Positions 1 through 9,153 are shown, counted from the stretch's first letter. The stretch is DNA of 37,374 bases from an uncultured Lachnospiraceae bacterium (GCA_947644545.1 CANRZW010000035.1:1-37374), one strand, 5' to 3'. Notes: generated by a model not told the origin, from the letters alone. Numbers and translations: made by a program.

Positions 1-5
1 AAAAG

Positions 6-45
6 AATAAGTCTGTAAGCTGTTTTTCTTGCTTACAAACTTATT
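6..45. promoter_or_regulatory. Inverted repeat upstream of the XRE regulator
   Basis: Two 15-base arms (6-20 and 31-45) are reverse complements except at one position and enclose a T-rich 10-base loop. The repeat ends about 20 bases before the regulator's start codon and just before its Shine-Dalgarno. Autoregulation by binding a palindrome is common for helix-turn-helix regulators, so an operator is a reasonable inference. A leader hairpin, or a terminator of an upstream gene (the loop contains five Ts), is also possible. Confidence 0.45.
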
Positions 46-64
46 ATACGAGGAGAGGTGCGAT

Positions 65-1114
65 ATGAAGATCAATCAGTTTATACGGGAAAGAAGAAAA
101 GAATTGTCAATGACGCAGGAGCAGATGGCGGCGTGTCTGGGGGTATCGTCTCCGGCGGTCCATAAATGGGAGAAGGGCGTCACTTATCCGGATATTACGC
201 TGCTGCCGGCGTTAGCCCGGCTGCTTAGGACGGATATTAACACATTATTGTCCTTTCAGGAGGATCTGACCGAGATTGAGATAGAGCATTTTATGAATGT
301 GGTTGACAAGACGGCGCAGGAGCAGGGATATGAGACAGCTTTTCAAATGGCGTTGGATAAGATCCAGGAATATCCGACCTGTGATAAGCTGCTCCATGTT
401 CTGACTTATTATCTGGAAGGAGCGCTGTTTCTGTACGATGTGCCGCAGCAGGAGCGGTATAAGAATGTTCTGGAAGGTTTCTATCTGCGTTTATCGAAAA
501 GTGAAACGGCGGAGATCAGAGAGACTGCGATCGTCATGCTGATCTCTTACAATCGAAACAGGGGCGACTTTGCGAAGGCGGAGGAGCTGATCAGGAGCCT
601 GCCCTTTTCCAGAATGGATCAGGAAGAACAGCTGGCGGTGCTCTACACGCATCAGGGAAAGTATGAGGAGGCAATGAAACTATGGGAACACAGAGTGTTA
701 AGCGGTGTTACGAGAATACAGACGGCGCTGATGAATATGATGGAGATTGCCTTGAAGGAGGAACGGCAGGAAGACGCGGTATTTTATGCCGATCTGTATG
801 AAACGATTTCCAAACAGTGCCATGTGGTAAAATGGGTCGCCTATACCGCACAGATGCAGCTGGCCGCAGCACTGCGGGACAGTGATAGGTGTCTGTCTGT
901 CCTGGCCAAAATGCTGCCGGCCATGAAAGAATGCTGGAAGCCGCAGGAAAGTCCGCTTTATCGTCATCTGGACGGCCGGGACAACACGGCTTTCTCAAAG
1001 AAGATAGAGGATACACTGTTTAGAGATCTGGTAAACGGCGAGGAATTCGCCTTTGTCAGAGAAACTGCGGAATTTGACAGGTTGATGGCGGAAAATATTA
1101 TTGATGCGTTTTAG
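65..1114 (+). CDS. XRE-family helix-turn-helix transcriptional regulator
   Basis: 349-residue protein. Residues 1-62 form a Cro/C1-type DNA-binding domain (MTQEQMAACLGVSSPAVHKW is the helix-turn-helix core). The rest is helical, in TPR-like segments with phrases such as AVLYTHQGKYEEAMKLWEHR, suggesting a sensing or protein-binding half. The ATG at 65 is chosen over an upstream in-frame start at 29 because GAGGAGAG lies at the right distance and the protein then begins directly with the DNA-binding domain. It sits directly upstream of a permease fragment and an ABC ATPase, so it probably controls that transporter. The inverted repeat at 6-45 is a candidate autoregulatory operator. The fold class is secure; the ligand and target are unknown. 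Confidence 0.85.
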   Translation: MKINQFIRERRKELSMTQEQMAACLGVSSPAVHKWEKGVTYPDITLLPALARLLRTDINTLLSFQEDLTEIEIEHFMNVVDKTAQEQGYETAFQMALDKIQEYPTCDKLLHVLTYYLEGALFLYDVPQQERYKNVLEGFYLRLSKSETAEIRETAIVMLISYNRNRGDFAKAEELIRSLPFSRMDQEEQLAVLYTHQGKYEEAMKLWEHRVLSGVTRIQTALMNMMEIALKEERQEDAVFYADLYETISKQCHVVKWVAYTAQMQLAAALRDSDRCLSVLAKMLPAMKECWKPQESPLYRHLDGRDNTAFSKKIEDTLFRDLVNGEEFAFVRETAEFDRLMAENIIDAF

Positions 1115-1155
1115 GATAATATGAGTTACACTATAGATAAGCAGTGGAAAGCGTT

Positions 1156-1404
1156 ATGAAGGGGATAGGGGCAGGTATGAGACAAAACAAACTGTTGGAA
1201 GGTGGTACGATTTTTTTCATGGCAGCTTCGGCGATGTTGTTAGCTCTCACCGTACTGCTCCTTTCGTCTCTGGCGGGAGCCATAGACGATCTGATGGACA
1301 CCGCACAGGTTCCTGATTATATACAGATGCACAGCGGGGACAGGGCTTCCGGCCGGCGGTCCGGCAGGGCTCCGGCAGGGAGGTGGCGATGGAAACCATA
1401 TTGA
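1156..1404 (+). pseudogene. Truncated FtsX-like ABC transporter permease (N-terminal remnant)
   Basis: Only the N-terminus of a permease is present. It has a short cytoplasmic start ending in NKLLEGGTIFF, one membrane helix (about residues 17-42, rich in A, L and S), and the start of an outside domain (VPDYIQMHSGD). From there the reading frame turns into low-complexity R/G/A residues and stops at 1404, inside the ATPase gene. Intact FtsX/MacB-type permeases of such systems are several hundred residues with several helices, so most of the gene is missing. The frame is lost in a GC-rich stretch holding two copies of CCGGCAGGG (1361-1369, 1372-1380), consistent with an internal deletion whose right end fell just before the ATPase ribosome binding site. 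Start alternatives are GTG 1144 and ATG 1177. An assembly collapse could look the same. Confidence 0.7.
1361..1380. repeat. Short direct repeat at the permease truncation joint
   Basis: CCGGCAGGG occurs at 1361-1369 and again at 1372-1380, with CT between. It lies exactly where the permease reading frame degenerates. Short direct repeats can mediate deletion by slippage, so it marks a plausible deletion joint. It is too short to prove this. Confidence 0.6.
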
Positions 1405-2156
1405 GAGTAGAGGATCTTGAGAAAGAGGGGATACTGGATCGGATTTCCTTTGAGATGGCACGGGGAGAAATGCTGGCGGTAATGGGACCGTCCGGTTCCG
1501 GTAAATCCACGTTGTTATACAATACGGCGGGTTTGGACCAGCCGACGGGCGGCAGGGTTTGGCTGCGGGATACGTTAGTGACGGGACTTTCGGAAGACGA
1601 AAAGGCGAAGCTGCGGCTTCATCGGATGGGATTCGTGTTCCAGCAGATGAATATGATGCCGCGGCTTACGATCCTGGACAATATCCTGCTGCCGGCCATA
1701 CAGGCGAATAGGAGGCGGGGCAGGGACAGAAGAACGAAGGCAGAGCTTATGAGGACAGCCATCGGACTGATGCAGAAGCTGTCTATTTCCGGCCTGGAGG
1801 AGCGCAGCATCACACAGGTTTCCGGCGGGCAGCTTCAACGGGCCTGCATCTGCCGGAGCATGATGAATGCCCCGGAGATCCTGTTTGCCGACGAGCCTAC
1901 CGGCGCTTTGAACAGAAGTGCGGCGAAGGAAGTGATGCGGGAGCTGATCAGGGTGAACCGGGAGGGGACGGCCGTTCTGCTGGTGACCCATGACAGCGGG
2001 GTCGCGAGCCAGTGCGACAGGATATTGTATCTGCTGGACGGCCGCATTCGCGGCGAACTGACGATGGAGCAGGATGAAAAAGCGCAGGCATCGGCCTTGA
2101 CAGACAAACAGCGGGAGGACAAGGTGAATGACTGGCTGTCAGGGCTTGGTTGGTAA
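1389..2156 (+). CDS. ABC transporter ATP-binding protein (MacB/LolD/BceA type)
   Basis: 255-residue nucleotide-binding protein. It has Walker A GPSGSGKS (residues 33-40), a Q-loop (FVFQQMNMMPRLT), the ABC signature VSGGQLQRA, Walker B ILFADEPTGAL and the H-loop histidine in LLVTHD. The Q-loop and DEPTGAL wording are typical of ATPases paired with FtsX-like permeases in export of lipoproteins, macrolides or antimicrobial peptides. ATG 1389 is preferred because GGGAGG precedes it; an in-frame GTG lies at 1383. The cognate permease is reduced to the remnant at 1156-1404 and no other permease of this type is in the window, so the ATPase may be non-functional or may work with a permease elsewhere. 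Its C-terminus ends about 20 bases before the next gene. Confidence 0.9.
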   Translation: METILRVEDLEKEGILDRISFEMARGEMLAVMGPSGSGKSTLLYNTAGLDQPTGGRVWLRDTLVTGLSEDEKAKLRLHRMGFVFQQMNMMPRLTILDNILLPAIQANRRRGRDRRTKAELMRTAIGLMQKLSISGLEERSITQVSGGQLQRACICRSMMNAPEILFADEPTGALNRSAAKEVMRELIRVNREGTAVLLVTHDSGVASQCDRILYLLDGRIRGELTMEQDEKAQASALTDKQREDKVNDWLSGLGW

Positions 2157-2176
2157 AAAGGAAGGAGGAAACGCAT

Positions 2177-3247
2177 ATGCAGATGACATTCCGTTGGTAT
2201 GGGGACGGTAACGACAGCATTACACCGGAGATGATCCGGCAGATCCCGGGCGTAACCGGGCTTGTCTGGGCATTGCATGACAAACAGGCAGGAGATGTGT
2301 GGGAGGTAGAGGAGATCGAGAAGGTAAGACGTCGGATTGAGGGCGCCGGCTTTCATATGGAAGTGGTGGAAAGCGTCAATGTCCATGACGACATTAAGAT
2401 CGGGCTGCCTTCCAGAGACTGGTATATTGAGAACTACAAGACTACGCTGCGCAATCTTGCGAAATTCGGGGTGAAGGTAGTCACCTATAATTTCATGCCG
2501 ATTTTTGACTGGACGAGGACCGATCTTTTTCATCCGCTGGAGGATGGTTCTACGGCGTTGTTCTATGAGAAAGACAGGATCCAGGATGACTATAAGGAGA
2601 TGGCGGACTATATCCTGCATCATCTGCGCGGCATGACTTTTCCGGGCTGGGAACCGGAAAGAATGGCAAGACTGGATGAGTTGTTTGCGGCCTACCGTCC
2701 GGTGACGAAAGAGAAGCTGTGGGAGAATCTGCAGTATTTTCTGGAAGCCATTATGCCGACCTGCCATGAGACGGGAATCAGAATGGCCATCCATCAGGAC
2801 GACCCGCCATGGGATATTTTCGGGCTGCCGAGGCTGCTGTGCGACAAGGCATCCATCGGGCAGTTTCTCAAGATGGTAGATGATGAATATAACTGTCTGT
2901 GCCTGTGTTCCGGTTCGCTGGGAGCCAACAGAGAGAACGATGTGGCGGATATTGTGCGTACTTATTGTGACAGGATCGCTTTTGCACATATCCGGAATGT
3001 GCGCCATTATCCAAACGGCGACTTCACGGAGGCTTCCCATCGGGATTGCGACGGGGATACGGGTATCCTGAATATTATGAAGGCTTACCATGACTGCGGC
3101 TATACCGGCTATGTGCGCCCGGACCATGGCCGTCATATCTGGGGCGAGCAGTGCAGGCCGGGCTATGGACTCTATGACAGGGCGCTGGGGATTATGTATC
3201 TGTGGGGATGCTGGGATATGCTGGAGAAGCTGCAGGAGACATTGTAA
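2177..3247 (+). CDS. uxuA: Mannonate dehydratase
   Basis: 356 residues, the usual length for UxuA. It removes water from D-mannonate to give 2-keto-3-deoxy-D-gluconate in cytoplasmic glucuronate catabolism. The start MTFRWYGDGND, the HQDDPPWDIFGLPR segment, LCSGSLG and the late RPDHGRHIWGE segment match the TIM-barrel UxuA family, whose metal site uses conserved His, Cys and Asp residues. ATG 2177 follows AGGAGG; an in-frame TTG at 2150 inside the preceding gene is less likely. The next gene, 48 bases downstream, encodes the SDR expected to make mannonate, so the pair forms two consecutive pathway steps. Uronate isomerase, KDG kinase and KDPG aldolase are not in the window. Confidence 0.93.
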   Translation: MQMTFRWYGDGNDSITPEMIRQIPGVTGLVWALHDKQAGDVWEVEEIEKVRRRIEGAGFHMEVVESVNVHDDIKIGLPSRDWYIENYKTTLRNLAKFGVKVVTYNFMPIFDWTRTDLFHPLEDGSTALFYEKDRIQDDYKEMADYILHHLRGMTFPGWEPERMARLDELFAAYRPVTKEKLWENLQYFLEAIMPTCHETGIRMAIHQDDPPWDIFGLPRLLCDKASIGQFLKMVDDEYNCLCLCSGSLGANRENDVADIVRTYCDRIAFAHIRNVRHYPNGDFTEASHRDCDGDTGILNIMKAYHDCGYTGYVRPDHGRHIWGEQCRPGYGLYDRALGIMYLWGCWDMLEKLQETL

Positions 3248-3295
3248 AGGGATGTAGGAAAGAGACAACAGGATGAAAGGTTTGGGAGGATGATC

Positions 3296-4138
3296 ATGGA
3301 ACTACGATTGCAGATTGATTTCACGGGAAAAACAGTTGTGATCACCGGGGCGGGCGGCGTGCTCTGCGGTGTGATGGCGCGTGCTTTTGCGCAGGCAGGC
3401 GCGAAGGTGGCGGCTCTTGATCTGAATGAGGAGGCAGTGAAGGCACTGGCCAAAGAGTGCAGGGCGGAGGGCTATATCTGCGAAGGATATCAGGCCAATG
3501 TGCTGGATGTGGAAGCGCTTAGGAAGGTGCGGGAACAGGTCAGGAAGGATCTGGGGCCCTGCGATATTTTGATAAACGGCGCGGGCGGCAACAATCCCCG
3601 GGCCACTACGGATAACGAATATCAGCATGAGGCAGTCTGTGGGCAGAAGACGTTCTTTGATCTGGATGCAGACGGGGTGGACTTTGTGTTCAAGTTAAAC
3701 TTTCAGGGATCATTGCTCCCGACACAGGTTTTTGCACAGGACATGGTGGAAAGAAAGACAGGCTGCATCTTGAATATCTCGTCCATGAATGCCTATACAC
3801 CGCTTACTAAAATTCCGGCTTACTCTGCGGCCAAGGCGGCCATTTCCAATTATACCAAATGGCTGGCAACTCATTTTGCCGGGACGGGAATCCGCTGTAA
3901 TGCCATTGCGCCGGGCTTTCTGGTGTCCAATCAGAACAGGGCGCTGCTGTTTGCGGAGGATGGGACGCCGACACCGCGGGCGCGTAAGATTCTAAGCGGG
4001 ACACCGATGGGACGTTTCGTGGAAGCGCAGGAGCTTCTGGGCGGTGTGTTTTTCCTGTGTGATGAAAAGGCTGCCAGTGCGGTCACGGGCGTGGTATTGC
4101 CGATCGATGGCGGGTTTGCGGCCTATTCCGGTGTATAG
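3296..4138 (+). CDS. uxuB: SDR-family D-fructuronate reductase (mannonate oxidoreductase)
   Basis: 280-residue short-chain dehydrogenase/reductase. The Rossmann motif TGAGGVLCG is at residues 17-25, an INGAGG segment at the cofactor site, the catalytic serine in ISSMNAY, and Tyr176/Lys180 in YSAAK. In Bacillota, fructuronate reduction to mannonate is often done by an SDR rather than the long-chain E. coli UxuB. The insertion containing GGNNPRATT and the position right after uxuA support that role over a generic SDR. ATG 3296 is preferred over ATG 3290 because GGGAGG (3284-3289) abuts the earlier codon. Another sugar-acid SDR such as a gluconate 5-dehydrogenase remains possible on motifs alone. 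Confidence 0.85.
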   Translation: MELRLQIDFTGKTVVITGAGGVLCGVMARAFAQAGAKVAALDLNEEAVKALAKECRAEGYICEGYQANVLDVEALRKVREQVRKDLGPCDILINGAGGNNPRATTDNEYQHEAVCGQKTFFDLDADGVDFVFKLNFQGSLLPTQVFAQDMVERKTGCILNISSMNAYTPLTKIPAYSAAKAAISNYTKWLATHFAGTGIRCNAIAPGFLVSNQNRALLFAEDGTPTPRARKILSGTPMGRFVEAQELLGGVFFLCDEKAASAVTGVVLPIDGGFAAYSGV

Positions 4139-4206
4139 CTTGAGAAGCGTTTCAGGCTTCCTGCACTGATAACGGCCGGATAATTTCTGTTTTAAGTATT
4201 TTGGGA

Positions 4207-4235
4207 TTGGGAAATTGTTCCGGATATGGTATAAT
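4207..4235 (+). promoter_or_regulatory. Sigma-A promoter of the M3 peptidase gene
   Basis: TTGGGA (4207-4212), 17 bases, then a perfect TATAAT (4230-4235) with an extended TG two bases before it. It leaves a leader of about 100 bases before the peptidase start. Confidence 0.75.
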
Positions 4236-4288
4236 GATGCCTGTCATCTGCGATTATGAATTATCCATGCGCGCATGACAGGCATCAT
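4234..4288. promoter_or_regulatory. 14-bp perfect inverted repeat overlapping the -10 and leader
   Basis: ATGATGCCTGTCAT (4234-4247) is matched exactly by its reverse complement at 4275-4288, with a 27-base spacer. The left arm begins in the last two bases of the -10 box and covers the expected transcription start. It could be a DNA operator bound by a dimer, or a 5' RNA hairpin at the very start of the transcript. No T-run follows, so it is not a normal terminator. Confidence 0.6.
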
Positions 4289-4345
4289 CAATTTGTGCAA
4301 AAGATACAATAAATCATAAGATCATAAAAGGAGGACAATCAGATC

Positions 4346-6049
4346 ATGAAATTTTCCGAAATGCTTTATACCCGTCCTGACGTACAGGAATTGAGGAAGC
4401 GGTTGGCGGCGCTGACGGCGCGCCTGAAGGAGGCGGCGGACTATGCGGCCGCCAGAGAAATCTTCCTCGAGAAGGAGACGCTGGTGAAACAGATCGAGAC
4501 GCAGGCCACACTGGCTCATATCCGGCATGACATCGATACCCGGGATACGTTCTACGATGAGGAAGTGAAGTTCTGGAGCGGAGCCATGCCCGAGATGGAA
4601 GAGGATCTGCAGGCGTGGAATCTGACGATGCTGGATAGTCCGTTCCGCCCGGATTTTGAGGCGCAGTACGGTAATATGATGTTTTTAAATACGGAGATGG
4701 AGTTAAAGACCTTTTCTCCGGAGATTATCCAGGAATTACAGCAGGAGAATGACTTGAAGCAGGAATATAATAAGCTGCTGGCATCAGCGCAGATTCCTTT
4801 CGAGGAGGGAACCTACACGCTTTCCCAGATTACGCCTTTTAAGTCCGATCCGGATGATGCGCGCCGTCTTGCCGCATGGAAGGCGGAAGGGCAGTGGTAT
4901 AAGGATCATCAGGCGGATCTTGACCGTCTCTATGATGAGCTTGTGCATCTGCGGGATAAGATGGGACGCAAACTCGGCTATGACGGTTATACGGAACTTG
5001 GTTATTACCGGATGATGCGCAACTGCTACACGAAGGAGGATGTGGAGAAGTTCCGCAGCGCGGTGGTGAAATATCTTGTTCCGGTAGCTGCCGAAATCTA
5101 TAAGGAGCAGGCGAAGCGTCTGGGTAAGGAGTATCCTATGAGCTTTGCAGACAATGCGCTGGCATTCCGTTCCGGCAACGCAAGACCTGTGGGCACACCG
5201 GACGATATTCTGGCGCAGGGACGTAAGTTCTATGACGAATTGAGTCCGGAGACCAGCGAATTCTTCCGCATGATGCTGGACGGGGAGCTGCTGGATGTCC
5301 TTTCGACGGAAGGCAAGGCAGGCGGCGGCTACTGCACCAGCATTCCGGATTATGAGGTGCCGTTTATCTTTGCAAACTTCAATGGTACGCAGCATGATGT
5401 GGAGGTGGTGACTCACGAGGCGGGACATGCCTTCGCGGCATGGATGAACAGAGACCGTGTGCCAATGGCATCGGTGTGGCCGTCCCTGGAAGCGTGTGAG
5501 GTGCATTCCATGTCCATGGAATTCTTTGCCTGGAAATGGGCGGAAGGCTTCTTCGGAGAGGATACGCGCAAGTTCTATTATTCCCACCTGTCCGATGCCC
5601 TGACTTTCATTCCCTATGGTACGATGGTGGATCATTTCCAGCACAGGGTATTTGAGCAGCCGGATATGACGCCGGCTGACCGCCATGCGCTGTGGAAGGA
5701 ACTGCTTGGCGTTTATATGCCGTGGATGCGTCTGGATGGTGAGATTCCGTTCTATGCGGACGGTGAAGGCTGGCAGAGACAGCATCATATCTATGACCGT
5801 CCCTTCTATTATATTGATTACTGTCTGGCACAGACCGTGGCGCTGCAGTTCTGGGCAAGGATTCAGAAAGATCCGCAGGCGGCATGGGAGAACTACATGG
5901 CCTATACGAAGCAGGGCGGCAGCGCCGTATTCACCAAGCTTCTGGAGAATGCCGGCCTGGACGATCCTTTCGAGGAAAAGTGTTTGCAGGAAGTATGTGC
6001 GGCAGCGCGAAAGTGGTTGGAAGAATATGATCTGGAAGGGTTGTCTTAA
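4346..6049 (+). CDS. M3-family oligoendopeptidase (PepF-like)
   Basis: 567-residue cytoplasmic zinc metallopeptidase expected to cut short peptides. The zinc motif HEAGH is at residues 357-361, followed about 25 residues later by the glutamate region SLEACEVHSMSMEFF that supplies the third ligand. The aromatic C-terminal segment YYIDYCLAQTVALQFW is typical of this oligoendopeptidase subgroup. Length is normal. An AGGAGG-like site precedes ATG 4346. It has its own promoter and a hairpin leader, and lies a few genes before an oligopeptide importer, which fits breakdown of imported peptides. Exact substrate lengths cannot be read from sequence. Confidence 0.9.
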   Translation: MKFSEMLYTRPDVQELRKRLAALTARLKEAADYAAAREIFLEKETLVKQIETQATLAHIRHDIDTRDTFYDEEVKFWSGAMPEMEEDLQAWNLTMLDSPFRPDFEAQYGNMMFLNTEMELKTFSPEIIQELQQENDLKQEYNKLLASAQIPFEEGTYTLSQITPFKSDPDDARRLAAWKAEGQWYKDHQADLDRLYDELVHLRDKMGRKLGYDGYTELGYYRMMRNCYTKEDVEKFRSAVVKYLVPVAAEIYKEQAKRLGKEYPMSFADNALAFRSGNARPVGTPDDILAQGRKFYDELSPETSEFFRMMLDGELLDVLSTEGKAGGGYCTSIPDYEVPFIFANFNGTQHDVEVVTHEAGHAFAAWMNRDRVPMASVWPSLEACEVHSMSMEFFAWKWAEGFFGEDTRKFYYSHLSDALTFIPYGTMVDHFQHRVFEQPDMTPADRHALWKELLGVYMPWMRLDGEIPFYADGEGWQRQHHIYDRPFYYIDYCLAQTVALQFWARIQKDPQAAWENYMAYTKQGGSAVFTKLLENAGLDDPFEEKCLQEVCAAARKWLEEYDLEGLS

Positions 6050-6098
6050 AGAGATTTGATTTCTGGATAGATTAGAACAGACAAACGGAGACTGATAA

Positions 6099-6653
6099 AT
6101 GGCACAACAGGAAAGACAGGACCGGAAACAGGATAACAGAGAGGCGGATCGGAAGAATAAAAGAAGCTATCTGCGTGATTTTGTCAAAAATCCGGACGGC
6201 AGCTATGTCTATGCCGGGAAGATGTGGCATGCCGATCCTGCCCGGCGCCGGCGGATGCTTATTGAGCTCTGGATGCTGCTGGCGGTGATGCTTTTGGCAG
6301 TTTTGATTCCCGGTTTCGTGACAACGGCCGGTCTGCAGAATACTTTTTATGTTATCATACCCTATGTATTCTGGCTTATGTCCGATTTTTTGCTTGTCTA
6401 TACGCTGGGGAACATGACTTTTGGCGGCAATCCGCTGCGTGACTATGTCTATGAGCGCAGCGTGTCCTGTTACCATTTCCGTACGGTATTGCCCCTTGCA
6501 GGGGCAGCGCTTACGGCGCTTGGGCTGTTTATCTTTATGGTGCGGGGCGGCGGCGGACAAGGTGCAGTGGTATGCTTTGTCTGCTGTGCTGTGCAGATTG
6601 CAGCATCATTTGCAGCAGGGCGGTGTAAGGTGACCGATATCTGGCAGTCCTGA
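6099..6653 (+). CDS. Small four-helix membrane protein of unknown function
   Basis: 184 residues. A charged cytoplasmic N-terminus (Q/R/D/K-rich, about 35 residues) and a short conserved-looking patch (YVYAGKMWHADPARRR) precede four hydrophobic helices at roughly residues 50-71, 80-104, 127-147 and 152-170. GGAG at 6087-6090 supports ATG 6099. It starts 49 bases after the peptidase gene with no terminator between, so the two are probably co-transcribed. I do not recognise the family and no catalytic motif is visible. Confidence 0.7.
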   Translation: MAQQERQDRKQDNREADRKNKRSYLRDFVKNPDGSYVYAGKMWHADPARRRRMLIELWMLLAVMLLAVLIPGFVTTAGLQNTFYVIIPYVFWLMSDFLLVYTLGNMTFGGNPLRDYVYERSVSCYHFRTVLPLAGAALTALGLFIFMVRGGGGQGAVVCFVCCAVQIAASFAAGRCKVTDIWQS

Positions 6654-6732
6654 AAACAGCCAAATGAGCAGTCTGTAATCAGGCAAAAGAAGAGGAAAAC
6701 CCAGAGAATTTATGGAATTTGTCACTTTCTAT

Positions 6733-6761
6733 TTGACGAGAAAGATAATCTTATGTAAAAT
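6733..6761 (+). promoter_or_regulatory. Sigma-A promoter of the oligopeptide transporter operon
   Basis: TTGACG (6733-6738), 17 bases, TAAAAT (6756-6761), preceded immediately by TG. The leader is about 40 bases and the gene has a strong GGGAGG ribosome binding site. Confidence 0.75.
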
Positions 6762-6806
6762 ATATAAGGAAAAATAAGAAGCACTTAAGAAAGGGAGGTT
6801 TTTTCA

Positions 6807-9140
6807 ATGAAGAAGAAACATGTAGCCTTACTGCTTTCCGCAGCGATGGTACTTTCATTGACTGCCTGCGGCGGCGGAAGCGACGCTCCGGCAACTGATG
6901 AAGCGCCTGCTGAGAGCAGCGGGGAAGAGACGACAGCGCCGGAAGAGAGCGACGCTTCCGAGACGGAGGAATCTGATTCTGCGGCAGCGCCTGCCAATGA
7001 TACACTGGTAGCCAGCGTAGAGCAGGGTCTGGAGGGTAAGTTCTCTCCGTATTTCTCTCTGGCAGCCAATGACACGATGATCGACGAGATGGTCCGTGTT
7101 TACACGCTGGAAGTTGACCGTGTGGGTAATCCGATCCTGAACGGTATCGAAGGAGAGACCCGTTCCTACAACGGAACAGACTATACTTATTATACGGCGT
7201 CTAATATCGAGATCACAGAGAACGAAGACGGCACTGTTTTCTACGATATGACGATTCGTGACGACATCAAGTTCACAGACGGCACGACCGCAGATATCGA
7301 CGACGTTATCTTCGGTATGTATGTGTTCCTGGATCCTACTTATGACGGTAACTCGACTCTTTACTCCACGGCAATCGAGGGTATCGAGGCATACCGCAGC
7401 GGTATGGAGCCGCTCTACAGCCTGCTGGTAAAGGCAGGACAGGACAATACGGATTTCACGAACTGGGATGAAGCGACGCAGAAGGCATTCTGGGAGACAG
7501 ACTTCCCGGCAGCGCAGCAGGGCTTCGCACAGGCAATCCTGGATTACTGTATCGCCAACGGTTATGCGGCAGAAGGCGATCCGGTAGAGACGATCGCTCC
7601 CAACTGGGGATTCGAGGGACTGCCGGAAGGCGCTACCGTTCAGGATTTCTTCGATGCCATGTTAGAAAAATATGAAGGCGATTACAATGTACTGTCCGAG
7701 ACAGAAGCGGCAGACGGCGTTACGATCTGGAGCCTGCTTGACGCAGCTTACCAGGTTGGTGTTGAGACCGGCGAGTCCGCTCCGAACGTTTCCGGTATCC
7801 AGCGTACAGGTGATTACTCCATGCGTGTGGTAGCGGATAAGGTTGATGCGACTATGATCTATCAGCTGCAGATTCCGATCTCACCGATGCACTACTATGG
7901 TGACGAGAGCCTGTATGATTATGAGAACAACAGCTTCGGTTTCCCGAAGGGTGACCTGTCCGGCGTGAAGGAGAAGACCGGAAAGCCGTTAGGCGCAGGC
8001 CCGTACATCTTCAAGGATTACTCCAACGGTGTTGTTTACATGGATGCAAACCCGGATTACTTCAAGGGCGCACCGAAGATTCCGCACCTGAACTTCATGG
8101 AGTCTGCAGAGGCAGATAAGGTAACAGGTATCACGGCAGGTACGATGGATATCACAGATCCCAGTTATTCCACAGACGTGGCAAACCAGGTTGCCGATCT
8201 TAACGGCGGTAATGCGGATCTGGACGGCGATGTGATCACTACCCGCCTGATCGACTACCGCGGTTATGGTTATGTAGGTCTTGCGGCGAACAACGTGAAG
8301 GTTGGCGAGGACGGTTCTTCCGAGGAGTCCCGTAACCTGCGTAAAGCGATCGCGACCGTGATCTCCGCTTACCGCGATGAGGGTATCGATTCCTACTACG
8401 GCAATACGGCATCCGTGATCAACTACCCGATCTCCAATACATCTTGGGCAGCGCCTCAGGTTACGGACGACGGTTATCAGCTGGCTTACTCTGTAGACGT
8501 GGAAGGCAATCCGATCTACACAGAGGGTATGTCCACAGAAGACAGATACGCGGCAGCTTTGGAAGCAGCGCTTGGCTATCTGGAGGCAGCAGGCTATACC
8601 GTAGAAGACGGTAAGGTTACGGCAGCTCCCGCAGGAGCGAAGATGGAGTATGTGGTGAACATCGGCGCAGGCGGCGCAGGCGACCATCCTACTTTCCTGA
8701 TCTTAAAGAATGCCAGCGATGCGCTGGGCACCATCGGTCTCACACTGACAGTCAATGACCTTGCGAATGCAAGTGACCTGTATGCTTCTTACCAGACAGG
8801 TGTGGCGGATATGTGGTGTGCGGCATGGCAGGCAAGTACTGATCCGGATATGTTCCAGCTGTACCACAGCGACGGTTCTACCAACTACTATCAGATCAAT
8901 GATGCAGAGCTGGATGAGATGATCGAGGCAGCACGTCTGTCCACAGACCAGACTTATCGTAAGGGTCTGTACAAAGCGGCTATGGAAATCATCATGGACT
9001 GGGGCGTAGAGCTTCCTGTATACCAGCGTTCCGAGTGCGTAATGCTCTCTACCGAGCGCGTGAACAGAGATACGCTTCCGACCGACATGACGCCTTATCT
9101 GTCATGGCAGCAGGAAGTATACAATCTGGAAATGAAATAA
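6807..9140 (+). CDS. oppA: Oligopeptide ABC transporter substrate-binding lipoprotein
   Basis: 777-residue family-5 extracellular solute-binding protein. The N-terminus is a lipoprotein signal peptide ([19 protein letters not shown] then Cys) with lipobox LTAC; the mature lipid-anchored protein begins with an acidic, A/E/S/T-rich linker of about 45 residues before the folded domain. The binding domain shows the segment [20 protein letters not shown] and the C-terminal [12 protein letters not shown] region expected of peptide or nickel binding proteins. It is longer than many OppA proteins (often 500-650 residues). Codon choice looks more biased than in neighbouring genes, suggesting high expression. 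It heads a five-gene transporter operon. The substrate is inferred as short peptides. Confidence 0.9.
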   Translation: MKKKHVALLLSAAMVLSLTACGGGSDAPATDEAPAESSGEETTAPEESDASETEESDSAAAPANDTLVASVEQGLEGKFSPYFSLAANDTMIDEMVRVYTLEVDRVGNPILNGIEGETRSYNGTDYTYYTASNIEITENEDGTVFYDMTIRDDIKFTDGTTADIDDVIFGMYVFLDPTYDGNSTLYSTAIEGIEAYRSGMEPLYSLLVKAGQDNTDFTNWDEATQKAFWETDFPAAQQGFAQAILDYCIANGYAAEGDPVETIAPNWGFEGLPEGATVQDFFDAMLEKYEGDYNVLSETEAADGVTIWSLLDAAYQVGVETGESAPNVSGIQRTGDYSMRVVADKVDATMIYQLQIPISPMHYYGDESLYDYENNSFGFPKGDLSGVKEKTGKPLGAGPYIFKDYSNGVVYMDANPDYFKGAPKIPHLNFMESAEADKVTGITAGTMDITDPSYSTDVANQVADLNGGNADLDGDVITTRLIDYRGYGYVGLAANNVKVGEDGSSEESRNLRKAIATVISAYRDEGIDSYYGNTASVINYPISNTSWAAPQVTDDGYQLAYSVDVEGNPIYTEGMSTEDRYAAALEAALGYLEAAGYTVEDGKVTAAPAGAKMEYVVNIGAGGAGDHPTFLILKNASDALGTIGLTLTVNDLANASDLYASYQTGVADMWCAAWQASTDPDMFQLYHSDGSTNYYQINDAELDEMIEAARLSTDQTYRKGLYKAAMEIIMDWGVELPVYQRSECVMLSTERVNRDTLPTDMTPYLSWQQEVYNLEMK

Positions 9141-9153
9141 TAACATGAACTTA

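Noticed and set aside
1835..3268. 477-codon open frame on the minus strand
   Set aside because: It lies antisense to the ATPase and uxuA, whose motifs are clear. Its translation is rich in H, I, P and R with no domain, and it lacks a ribosome binding site.
4139..4206. Terminator after the fructuronate reductase gene
   Set aside because: A small GAAGC/GCTTC hairpin exists just after the stop, but it has a short stem and no T-run.
4784..5788. 334-codon minus-strand frame inside the M3 peptidase gene
   Set aside because: Shadow frame: composition is rich in R, H, I and L without motifs, while the plus strand encodes the zinc motif.
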